This document shows positions 1-6,285 of a DNA stretch of 34,931 bases, one piece after another; the stretch's first letter is position 1; the number at the start of each line of letters is the position of its first letter. Source of the DNA: a virus; the IMG/VR virus record IMGVR_UViG_3300009537_000085, positions 1-34,931 of that record; one strand, given 5' to 3'. Both the position numbers and the translations under genes were made by a program. The notes below the pieces were generated by a model. That model had not been told where the DNA came from, did not search any database, and saw only the letters and a list, made by a program, of their open reading frames with translations.

Positions 1-476
1 AGCGCTGCGCCCGCCGCCGCACCAACGCCTGTATGGAGGAACGGGCGAGGCTTCTTCTCGGCAGCCGTCTTTTCCTTGACCGCAACTTTGGTGTTGCGCA
101 TCTCGATGGCGTTGACCAGCTCTTGGTGGCGACTGGTCGACGCCTCGTCCCTTGCGGGCTTCCAGTCCGGATTGTCAGCCCGCCACTCGGCGAACGAGGC
201 CTCGAGGTCAGCGGTCTTGGTACGGAACTGCGCTTCCTGTGCGTACTGCTTCTCACGCTCGGCTTCTCGCCGGGCGCGGACTGCATCCAGCTTTGCATCC
301 TCGCGCTGCAGCTGCAGCGCCTGCTTGTGAAAGGGTGTGCTCTTGAACTGGTCTGCCCACGAACGTTCGTCCGCGCTGGGCGTACACGTGGCATACAGGC
401 GTGCAACCTTCTCCAAGCCCTGGTCCTGGATGGACCGGAGCTCTGCGTGGAAGGCCAGTTCCGAAACCGCATTCAT
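1..476 (-). CDS. Hypothetical virion-type protein, partial (C-terminus off the window)
   Basis: An open frame runs leftward from an ATG at 476 and leaves the window at base 1 without a stop, giving at least 158 residues. The start is preceded by a strong ribosome binding site (TAGGGGG) that overlaps the stop codon of the gene upstream, nine bases away. The protein is helical and charged. A middle stretch rich in Arg, Glu, Gln and Ala (about residues 55-85) looks like a coiled coil. It then has a basic segment followed by Gly/Ala-rich residues where the window ends, which could begin a membrane or glycine-rich segment. It carries the recurring K-x-A motif twice (LEKVAR, KEKTAA), as its neighbours do. 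I do not recognise a family. Its place at the end of the head-gene operon suggests a virion component, which is inference. Confidence 0.85.
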   Translation of the reverse strand, partial: MNAVSELAFHAELRSIQDQGLEKVARLYATCTPSADERSWADQFKSTPFHKQALQLQREDAKLDAVRARREAEREKQYAQEAQFRTKTADLEASFAEWRADNPDWKPARDEASTSRHQELVNAIEMRNTKVAVKEKTAAEKKPRPFLHTGVGAAAGAA

Positions 477-485
477 CTCGACCCC

Positions 486-878
486 CTAGGCCGAGAGGCG
501 CCGTTGGAGCTCCGCAAGGATGGCCTGCTGTCCGTTCGTGAGTTCCTGGTCTGCAGATTCCTCGTCGACCAGGTCGGAGAAGAACGTGACCAGGGGCTCG
601 ACGTTGCCTTCGGCAGCCATCTTCTCGATGTTGGAGAACTCCTGCTGGGCGCTTGCACGCCCAGCGTAGTCGAACTGAACGAGCTGGTTGAGCACCTGGC
701 TGTGAAGACCGGCAATCTTCTCCAAGGTCTCTGTGCTCGCTTCCTTCTCCAGGTCTTGGTCCAACGAGTCGAGGACGAGGCCGAGAGCAAGGTCCGAGAG
801 CGTCGGCCGCTCGTCCCCAGCGGACGCCTGCTTCTCGACCCCGAAGGTGCCGTAGATTTCAGCCAGAATGTCGGTCAT
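486..878 (-). CDS. Hypothetical small acidic virion-type protein
   Basis: 130 residues, ATG start with AGGAG eight bases upstream. The protein is acidic and predicted helical throughout. It has four copies of the recurring K-x-A motif (VEKQAS, LEKEAS, LEKIAG, IEKMAA), one about every 30 residues in its first 90 residues. No catalytic signature, signal peptide or membrane segment is visible. It sits between two other motif-rich proteins in the leftward head operon, so a structural or assembly role is likely, but this rests on context only. Confidence 0.85.
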   Translation of the reverse strand: MTDILAEIYGTFGVEKQASAGDERPTLSDLALGLVLDSLDQDLEKEASTETLEKIAGLHSQVLNQLVQFDYAGRASAQQEFSNIEKMAAEGNVEPLVTFFSDLVDEESADQELTNGQQAILAELQRRLSA

Positions 879-902
879 GGCGGGAACTCCTGGGCCAGAG
901 GC

Positions 903-1733
903 CTACTTCTTCATCTTCTTGCTCTTCATCTTCTTGCGTAGCTTGGCAGCCCCATACCCAGCGGCACCGGTTGCGCCTAGTGCGCCGTATGCGAGGCCTG
1001 TGGCCTTGGCGCCTTCACGCAGGTGCTCCTTGCCGTAGCGCTTGGTCACTTCTTTGGCCTGACCGTGAAGCCCTCTTGCCTTGACGAGCTGTCCGATACC
1101 CTTGCGGGCTCGCTTGGCTGTGAACGCGTCGATAGCCTTGCGGACAGCTCCCTTGGCAGCGTCCATCTTCGCGCCAGCAACCTTCTCACCGGCGCTTGTG
1201 CCAAAAGGGCTGGCGGTCTTCGCCTGCTCCTCTTCCTGTGTCTCGTTGACGAGCTCGTACTCACCGGACTCGAGCAGCTGCGCGAGCTGGGCACCCGTGA
1301 TGTTGTCCAGGTCGAGCTCTTCCTCGGCCGCCGGCTGCTCGCTGGCGAGCTTGTTGAACTCGTCCCAGAACGCGTGGGCCATGACCCTGCCCGAGAGGTC
1401 GAGCGAGTCGAGCTCGCCAGACTCGGCGAGCTTGCTGAGCGTGGCCGCAGCCTGCTTCTCCTGCTGAACCTCCTCTTCCCGAGCGTAGAGCTCGAGGAGC
1501 TCACGCCCGGTCATGTTCTCGAGGTCCTCGGGCTTGAGCTCACTGGAGGTCTTCTCCTGCTGCTGCTCATCTTCACCGTAGACGATGGACCCGTCTTCGA
1601 TGCCCTTGAGGAAGTCGGCGGCGGTCATGTTCTCGAGGTCGACAGCCTGAGGCTGCTCTTCCTCCTCGGAAGCGACCTTGTCGTGCCCATAGAGCTGGGC
1701 GATGGCCTGAGCCAGATTCTTGTTCACGCTCAT
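903..1733 (-). CDS. Modular acidic protein with three repeats, MAHAF motif and basic hydrophobic tail
   Basis: 276 residues, ATG start with GGAG six bases upstream. The N-terminal two thirds is very acidic and contains three diverged repeats starting DLENMT (residue 32), DLENMT (70) and DLDNIT (141). Each is followed by a short helix (FL, LL or LAQLL) and then, after 20-30 residues, by a K-x-[AS] motif. Between repeats two and three lies GRVMAHAF (115-122), shared with the protein at 5865-6266. The C-terminal third is basic, with a Gly/Ala-rich hydrophobic stretch (about 246-263) and a Lys-rich end. It could anchor in a membrane or bind DNA. Nearly all codons end in G or C, suggesting high expression. 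No known family recognised. Confidence 0.9.
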   Translation of the reverse strand: MSVNKNLAQAIAQLYGHDKVASEEEEQPQAVDLENMTAADFLKGIEDGSIVYGEDEQQQEKTSSELKPEDLENMTGRELLELYAREEEVQQEKQAAATLSKLAESGELDSLDLSGRVMAHAFWDEFNKLASEQPAAEEELDLDNITGAQLAQLLESGEYELVNETQEEEQAKTASPFGTSAGEKVAGAKMDAAKGAVRKAIDAFTAKRARKGIGQLVKARGLHGQAKEVTKRYGKEHLREGAKATGLAYGALGATGAAGYGAAKLRKKMKSKKMKK

Positions 1734-1779
1734 GGTGCTCTCCAGAAGAGTTCCTCGTAAGGGTATGAAGTTGCGAAGC

Positions 1780-2250
1780 CTAGGTCAACCCGTACCAGCC
1801 GTTGATGATCCCATACTCCGAGCCCACGCCCGCTCCCCAGCCTCCCGCGATGTTGAGGGTGACCTTCAGTCGCAGAATCGCAGGGTCGACTTGAGAACGC
1901 AACAGCTGAATCCAGGCCTTGTAGTCGTCGGCCTGTTCCTCGGTCCGGACGCTGAAGCCGCCGTCGTTGTACGTGAACCGGTTTCTGCTCTTGAGCAGAC
2001 CAACAGACTGAAGAATCCAGACGATGGTCAGGCGCAAGAGAATGTTCCTGGACGGGAAGTCCTGTACCTGATGTGAAGACAGGGGAGGCGTGGTGTTCCA
2101 CTCGTCGAGAGCGAGGTACACACAGTACTCCACCATTCGAGGAGAGGTTTCTTCCCCAGAAATGAGCCTGTTGAGCTCGGGGAAGTCGCGAATGTACGAT
2201 CGCACTTCTTGTGCGAACGCAGACGCGGTCGTCAGCGGTTGGGCCCCCAC
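1780..2250 (-). CDS. Putative neck / head-completion protein
   Basis: 156 residues from a GTG directly following the TGA of the gene upstream, so the frame cannot extend further. The protein starts with a helical segment, then a conserved-looking stretch EYCVYLALDEWNTTPP (about residues 42-57), hydrophobic helices (LLRLTIVWILQSVGLL) and a Gly/Tyr-rich end. The pattern of a helical protein with an Asn-Thr-Thr-Pro-Pro turn, encoded two genes after the capsid gene, resembles head-tail connector or neck proteins of tailed phages. The assignment is by context and general appearance and is tentative. An overlapping 179-residue frame on the same strand is Arg/Ser-rich and was judged a shadow. Confidence 0.8.
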   Translation of the reverse strand: MGAQPLTTASAFAQEVRSYIRDFPELNRLISGEETSPRMVEYCVYLALDEWNTTPPLSSHQVQDFPSRNILLRLTIVWILQSVGLLKSRNRFTYNDGGFSVRTEEQADDYKAWIQLLRSQVDPAILRLKVTLNIAGGWGAGVGSEYGIINGWYGLT

Positions 2251-2448
2251 TCATCGACCCATCACGCATGTGATTTGGACCTGGCCGTTCTTCAGGTCGC
2301 GAATCTTGATTTTCTTCTGCGCTTCCTGCTTCAACTCACGTGGGCCAACCGCAGTGCTCGCGACCTTGATGGTCTGCCCCACCCGAAGCATCTTGCCGCA
2401 CACGGAAACCGAATCGGCCTGTGCACTACGCAAAGGTGAACGACGCAT
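2251..2448 (-). CDS. Hypothetical small basic protein
   Basis: 65 residues. The ATG overlaps the TAA stop of the preceding gene by one base (TAATG), and its own TGA touches the GTG start of the next gene, so translation is probably coupled. The protein is basic, probably beta-rich (VGQTIKVAST, LKNGQVQITCV), and has one copy of the K-x-A motif (IKVAST). No family recognised. The tight packing within the head operon supports it as a real gene. Confidence 0.75.
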   Translation of the reverse strand: MRRSPLRSAQADSVSVCGKMLRVGQTIKVASTAVGPRELKQEAQKKIKIRDLKNGQVQITCVMGR

Positions 2449-2912
2449 TACTCCTCCCCCTGGTCGTCCAGAATTCGCTGGATGATCTGGTCTTCCTTAC
2501 CATTGGCCTTCAAGCCCAAGGACTTTGCCACAGACCGAACTTCCTGGTAGGGCAGAGCCTTCAACTCGTCAAAGCTCCACGTCTTTACACCCTCCGAAGA
2601 GGGTGTCGCCGGAGGCTCCTCCACCTCAGGTGGGGGGGTTTCTTCTGAGGAAGGAGACAAGGGCTCCAGTGAAGGAGCCTCCGGCGACAGGTCCTGGGTC
2701 AGGACCTCGGGGGGAGCTTCCTCGGGTTGACGAGCAACCTCGATGTGCGAGAGATCAAGCCTACGCTGAACCTGGTCCGAGAAGAACTCCTCCTCGGTCA
2801 GGTCCATCTCGGACTTACCTCCCTTGATGCGGGGGGCGAGTGGACGTCCGAACAACATTACGAGCTTGCGCGGTCTGATGTTGCGGACGGTGTAGGGCTT
2901 ATTCTCTGCCAT
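2448..2912 (-). CDS. Protein with proline-rich linker and C-terminal SAP-like domain
   Basis: 154 residues, ATG start, AGGT about seven bases upstream. Three parts are visible: a basic N-terminal segment (1-60) containing YTVRNIRPRKLVMLFGRPL; a Pro/Glu/Ser-rich linker (61-109); and a short helix-extended-helix domain (111-150, WSFDELKALPYQEVRSVAK then LGLKANGKEDQIIQRIL). This matches the SAP/HeH type of small DNA- or protein-binding fold. It follows the major capsid gene directly. Known SAP-like domains in phages are found in transcription terminators (Rho-like) and in some head proteins, so this may be a capsid-associated DNA-binding protein. The domain call is by pattern, and the role is inferred. 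Confidence 0.85.
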   Translation of the reverse strand: MAENKPYTVRNIRPRKLVMLFGRPLAPRIKGGKSEMDLTEEEFFSDQVQRRLDLSHIEVARQPEEAPPEVLTQDLSPEAPSLEPLSPSSEETPPPEVEEPPATPSSEGVKTWSFDELKALPYQEVRSVAKSLGLKANGKEDQIIQRILDDQGEE

Positions 2913-2927
2913 GTTGCTACCTGGCGA

Positions 2928-3977
2928 CTAGTACTGGACCACCGCCGGGAAGGTGACGCCATCGTCGACCTGGTTGTAGACCTGGGTTCCGACCTGGTCC
3001 TCGCTGATGAGCGCATCAGACGAGTCGTCGCCGCCACCCTGACCGTTGTACAGCTCGAGCTTGGCGATGGAGGCTACGTTGCCGAAGCCCATCCCGATGT
3101 CTTCCCACGCCTGCCACATGACCAGGTTGGCAACCTTGTCGATGTAGAACTTGGTGTTGTTCAGGATGATGAACTTGCCCAGCCAGTCCGGTGCCGTGAA
3201 CCCGTAGACGTTTCCTGTCTGCAGAATGTCGGTCTTCACCGTTCGGATGAACTGACGACCCATCACGGTGTTGCCCGCGAAGCCTTCGACGACCACAGAC
3301 GACTGCTTGGTGTCACCGAAGTCCTCGATGGTCCACCGGAGCATGTCGTTCCAGTCGACCTCGTTGAGCAACACACGTCCGAGACGACGACGGGTACCGT
3401 CCAGCTCGTTGAAGAGCGAGACTAGGTCGCCGCGCTGGATGCGTCCACGGAAGCCCGTACCTGCACCATTGGCGGTCGCATCGTCCGTGGCCTGCTCACC
3501 GCGGACGATTTGGCCCGTAGCCTGAACCGCGGCCTCGGTGTAGACCAGTCCACGGTAGTCCTCGATCTCCTGGATGTCCTTCACCGAGTTGTCCTCGATG
3601 ACCTTGGTGATGGGCATCTTGTAGACCATCAGCTCCTGTTCGAACTTCTCGAACTTCTCAGAGCTGATGGTGAAGATCGGGATGGCGTAGCGCGGCGCCC
3701 TGATGAGCCGCGCATTGGGCTGACCGCGGAAGGTCATGGACATCGCGCGCGAGTTGGGCTCGACCTCGTCGATGTAGATCATGGTGTCGTGCTCGAGACT
3801 GACCTGCAGCTCGGGACGAGTGACCATCTGCGGGGGCAGGATCTTCCGGAAGAACGAGTTCTCGCGGAGCTTGTCACGAATGAACGACTGCGAGGTCGCA
3901 GCTACCTTCTGAGTCCCTTCCTCGGTATCGAGGTGGGTCAGGAAGAGCCTGGTGAGGGTGCTGTGTGCTTCGGGCAT
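2928..3977 (-). CDS. Major capsid protein (HK97 fold, predicted)
   Basis: 349 residues, ATG start with AGGAG eight bases upstream. The protein has the outline of an HK97-type shell protein: a short helical N-terminal arm (1-45), a beta-rich E-loop-like region (about 60-100), a long helix around SSEKFEKFEQELMVYKMP (about 104-121), an alternating alpha/beta core, and a C-terminal region with repeated aromatic and small residues (VYGFTAPDWLGKFIILNN). It lies just downstream of decoration-like and scaffold-like genes, the usual order scaffold, decoration, capsid. Codons mostly end in G or C, fitting very high expression. No other gene in the window fits as the shell protein. The N-terminal arm holds one K-x-A motif (TQKVAA). 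Confidence 0.82.
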   Translation of the reverse strand: MPEAHSTLTRLFLTHLDTEEGTQKVAATSQSFIRDKLRENSFFRKILPPQMVTRPELQVSLEHDTMIYIDEVEPNSRAMSMTFRGQPNARLIRAPRYAIPIFTISSEKFEKFEQELMVYKMPITKVIEDNSVKDIQEIEDYRGLVYTEAAVQATGQIVRGEQATDDATANGAGTGFRGRIQRGDLVSLFNELDGTRRRLGRVLLNEVDWNDMLRWTIEDFGDTKQSSVVVEGFAGNTVMGRQFIRTVKTDILQTGNVYGFTAPDWLGKFIILNNTKFYIDKVANLVMWQAWEDIGMGFGNVASIAKLELYNGQGGGDDSSDALISEDQVGTQVYNQVDDGVTFPAVVQY

Positions 3978-4028
3978 CGCGAGGACTCCTTCAGGAGGAT
4001 TTGGTCTGTCAGGAAGAAGAGGGTTGGA

Positions 4029-4496
4029 CTAGTCAGCCGCCCACCAGAAGGGAGAGACGCGACGGAATCCGATCATTCCGTCGTTGGTCGTCGGGTCCTT
4101 CTCGCAGATGGCGTAGACGTGGTCGGTACCCTGAACCGCCTGGGTCAGACCCGAGCGCGTCACGGTGTCGACCGTGATGGACTTCACAGTCAGGTAGTCG
4201 CCTTCAGAGAAGCCACCACCTGCATCCTCGAACATATCGGTTTCTCCGATGTAGTCGTGGAGCTCGAGAATCGCGGTCTTGCCGATGGCCTGGGCCGCGT
4301 AGTCGCCCTTCTCTGAAATGACGACGGCAGCGCTTGTGACCGAACTCGCACCGACCCTGGCGTAGGCTCCAGAAGAACGAGTGAGCCACTCACCCTGCTC
4401 GAGCGCATCTGCCTGACTCGGGTCCAGAAGGGTCGGGTCCGCAAGCTCGACGGAGCGACGGTAGTTGTCATTGACCGAGGTTTCGAGAATGAGCAT
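4029..4496 (-). CDS. Putative head decoration or cement protein
   Basis: 155 residues, ATG with GGAGGAG five bases upstream. The sequence is rich in Gly, Thr, Val, Asp and Ser and predicted mainly beta (SSVTSAAVVISEKGDY, GGFSEGDYLTVKSITVDTV), with no membrane segment or catalytic signature. It lies immediately upstream of the major capsid gene. Decoration proteins of the lambda gpD type are commonly found in that slot and have this small beta-rich composition. The function is inferred from position and composition. Confidence 0.8.
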   Translation of the reverse strand: MLILETSVNDNYRRSVELADPTLLDPSQADALEQGEWLTRSSGAYARVGASSVTSAAVVISEKGDYAAQAIGKTAILELHDYIGETDMFEDAGGGFSEGDYLTVKSITVDTVTRSGLTQAVQGTDHVYAICEKDPTTNDGMIGFRRVSPFWWAAD

Positions 4497-4525
4497 TTCG
4501 CTCCTCCGGCAGGAAAAGGGCGCGA

Positions 4526-4903
4526 CTAATCGTCACTGGAAAGAAGGGCGGTCTCGAATCGTTCCTCTGCGGACTCTACCCCATCTTCGACGACAGAGGC
4601 AGACTTCAGCAAAGATTCTCCAAGGGGTAGGCCACTCACGGCACTGGCCTTGTTCATGAAGGACTCCACTTGGTCGAGGTCTTCGTCTCCTGTAGTCAGG
4701 GACTCGGCGTACTCGTCAGCTTGAGTGGGGTCCATGATTCCACGTTCGACCGCGGTGGACGCAATTTTTTCGGCGCGGGCCTTTCGTTCATGCCCAGCGA
4801 CCTGGGCCTGAAGCCGAGCAATCTCCGCTCCCTGGGAACGGATAGTCGACGCGCACTTGAGAAAGACGCGATCGATGTCTTCGGCGCTGATCTTCTCAAG
4901 CAT
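4526..4903 (-). CDS. Putative scaffold-like coiled-coil protein
   Basis: 125 residues from the ATG at 4903, chosen over an upstream in-frame ATG (4924) because GGGAGGTGG lies five bases before it. The start overlaps the previous gene by eight bases. A central helix (about 22-55) has heptad-like Ile/Leu/Val spacing (EIARLQAQVAGHERKARAEK), and the C-terminal half is acidic. Five K-x-[AS]-type sites occur (LEKISA, LKCAST, AEKIAS, NKASAV, LKSASV). A small acidic coiled-coil protein two genes before the capsid gene fits a scaffolding or capsid-core protein. This is inference from position and composition. If the head protease cleaves scaffold, the K-x-A sites would be candidates. Confidence 0.8.
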   Translation of the reverse strand: MLEKISAEDIDRVFLKCASTIRSQGAEIARLQAQVAGHERKARAEKIASTAVERGIMDPTQADEYAESLTTGDEDLDQVESFMNKASAVSGLPLGESLLKSASVVEDGVESAEERFETALLSSDD

Positions 4904-5555
4904 TGGCCACCTCCCGCTTGGCATTCAGTCGCCGAACGACCTCGGCCTTGATGGCCTCCGAATCATGCTCGCTCGCCGACTTCGAATGGATGTTCTTGTC
5001 ACTCTCGGTGTGCGAGAGCATTTCCTTGAGCTTCGGGTCTGCGAACGGAGTGGTGTCCAGAACCGCTGCGAGCGAGGGGCTGACACGCTGAGCCTTGAGC
5101 TTCTTGTTGAAGTCGATAGCGGCTTGATTGCTGCCCAGAGCGGATACGTGTGTACCCTGTTCCTTGCCTTGGGTACTGACACTACCAGCACCGCCGCCAG
5201 GCTTTGAGCTCTCGTTGTTGGGAATCTTCCCATCAGGGGGAGGCTTCATTGGAGGCGCCCCTCCGTGCGGGCCAACCTGCTTCTTCGCCGTGTTCTTGGG
5301 GTTGGGCCCATCATTGACTTCGGTAGGTCCTGTTCCTTGACTGGACGCCCGCTTCAGGAACGAGGCGACCCCGCGTCGACCGATGAACTCCGCGACCTGG
5401 GCGACCTTCTCCGCACTCTCGAGGTCGAAATTCGCGACCTGGGCGACCTTCTCCTGGGTCCGGGTCTCGGCACTGGGCTCCAGGTCCAAGTCATCTTCCT
5501 CGCTGCCTTGGATGGCGGAGGCGATCATGTCACTGAGTGTCGGCAAGCGATTCAT
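4896..5555 (-). CDS. Hypothetical virion-type protein with tandem 14-residue repeat
   Basis: 219 residues from the ATG at 5555. A GTG one codon upstream is possible, but GAGGAA is better spaced for the ATG. The N-terminus is acidic. Around residues 34-56 it carries EKVAQVANF then EKVAQVAEF, encoded by a perfect direct repeat. A low-complexity Gly/Pro/Asn/Lys-rich linker (about 72-125) follows, and then a charged helical C-terminal half. Further K-x-[AS] sites are LKRASS and SKSASE. No known domain was recognised. Its location just before the scaffold-like and capsid genes suggests a capsid assembly or inner-capsid role. Confidence 0.85.
   Translation of the reverse strand: MNRLPTLSDMIASAIQGSEEDDLDLEPSAETRTQEKVAQVANFDLESAEKVAQVAEFIGRRGVASFLKRASSQGTGPTEVNDGPNPKNTAKKQVGPHGGAPPMKPPPDGKIPNNESSKPGGGAGSVSTQGKEQGTHVSALGSNQAAIDFNKKLKAQRVSPSLAAVLDTTPFADPKLKEMLSHTESDKNIHSKSASEHDSEAIKAEVVRRLNAKREVANA
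5391..5454. repeat. Perfect 22-bp direct repeat, 42-bp period, inside a coding region
   Basis: Two identical 22-base copies at 5391-5412 and 5433-5454, offset by 42 bases (14 codons). They encode the duplicated EKVAQVA segment of the leftward gene at 4896-5555. The identity covers wobble positions, which points to a recent tandem duplication. Confidence 0.9.
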
Positions 5556-5570
5556 CACTTCCTCTTGTGG

Positions 5571-5852
5571 TCATCGTACCAGAGTTCCACCCGACAGAGC
5601 GTTGGGAACAGTGTTTGGTCTGGGAACAACCTTCGTACCGAGATTCTTGCCGCCGGAGGTCGGTACCAATTTCTTGGTACTGGGAAGAGCTGTCAAGGGC
5701 TTCACTGCAGGCTTTGCCGCCTTCACTACCTTCATAGACGTACCGCTCTTGGCGGTGATGCCCAACAGGCTTTTGGTGATGGGTGGAATGCCCTGCATGG
5801 AAACCTTTATCAACTCTTCGGCAAAGTATCGGTAGAGCACGGCTGGAGTCAA
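5571..5852 (-). CDS. Hypothetical small basic protein
   Basis: Up to 93 residues from a TTG at 5852. A GTG four codons in (5840) is an alternative start, and no clear ribosome binding site decides between them. The short N-terminus (LYRYFAEELIKVSMQ) is helical. The rest is Lys/Pro/Thr/Val-rich, low-complexity and strongly basic, so it may bind DNA or act as an extended linker on the capsid interior. It fills the space between two well-supported genes with gaps of only 12 bases on each side, which is the main reason for calling it real. Confidence 0.6.
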   Translation of the reverse strand: MTPAVLYRYFAEELIKVSMQGIPPITKSLLGITAKSGTSMKVVKAAKPAVKPLTALPSTKKLVPTSGGKNLGTKVVPRPNTVPNALSGGTLVR

Positions 5853-5864
5853 CTACTTGTAGGG

Positions 5865-6266
5865 CTACTCTTGTTCCTCTCCCAAGGAAGAACAGGACTC
5901 ACAGATGGTGGAGACCTCGGGGTCTGCCGCATTCTCCTTGCAGACGCGACAGATGCCATTGGCGACTGCGATCTTGATGAACTCGAGTTCCTGGTTGAAC
6001 GCATGCGCCATGATCTGACCGCCCAGCATGTCGAACGAGAGCTTTTCGAGCTCAGGGTCCTGTTCGGCCGTCTTCTCCCCCTCCTTCCCCAGAACCTCGG
6101 ACTGATAGAGCTGCGCAAGCTCCTCATCCGAAAGCTTGGAGTACGGATTCTCCTCGACATGTCCTTCGTCCCGCAGCAGGTCGAGCATGGCCGACTCTGC
6201 GCTCTTCTCTAGACTGCTGAGGTCAGCTTCGGGCTTCGCGTAGAGCGCTTCGAGCAGTGTGTTCAT
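5865..6266 (-). CDS. Acidic protein with MAHAF module and C-terminal zinc ribbon
   Basis: 133 residues, ATG with AGGAAA about six bases upstream. It is acidic, with K-x-[AS] sites LEKSAE, GEKTAE, LEKLSF and IKIAVA. Residues 43-100 (KLSDEELAQLYQSE, then LGGQIMAHAF and FIKIA) align well with residues 72-130 of the protein at 903-1733, so the two are partial paralogues. The C-terminus adds two Cys pairs, C106-x2-C109 and C122-x2-C125, a small zinc ribbon. It sits directly after the protease-like gene. The role is unknown. A capsid-internal or assembly function is inferred from the context. Confidence 0.88.
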   Translation of the reverse strand: MNTLLEALYAKPEADLSSLEKSAESAMLDLLRDEGHVEENPYSKLSDEELAQLYQSEVLGKEGEKTAEQDPELEKLSFDMLGGQIMAHAFNQELEFIKIAVANGICRVCKENAADPEVSTICESCSSLGEEQE

Positions 6267-6285
6267 CTGTTTCCTCGCGTGGAAG

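Noticed and set aside
33-941. 302-residue open frame on the plus strand at the left edge, and similar long frames at 1023-1760, 2727-3425, 5265-6212 and 24051-25031
   Set aside because: All lie opposite well-supported minus-strand genes, are biased to Leu, Arg, Gly and Val, lack ribosome binding sites and show no domain pattern. They are mirror frames caused by GC-rich wobble positions.
1730-2269. 179-residue minus-strand frame overlapping the neck-like gene
   Set aside because: Ser/Arg-rich composition and conflict with the better 156-residue frame that fits exactly between its neighbours.
2618-2630. Palindrome CCACCTCAGGTGG
   Set aside because: It lies in the Pro/Glu linker of the SAP-domain protein, where codon bias readily creates such sequences.
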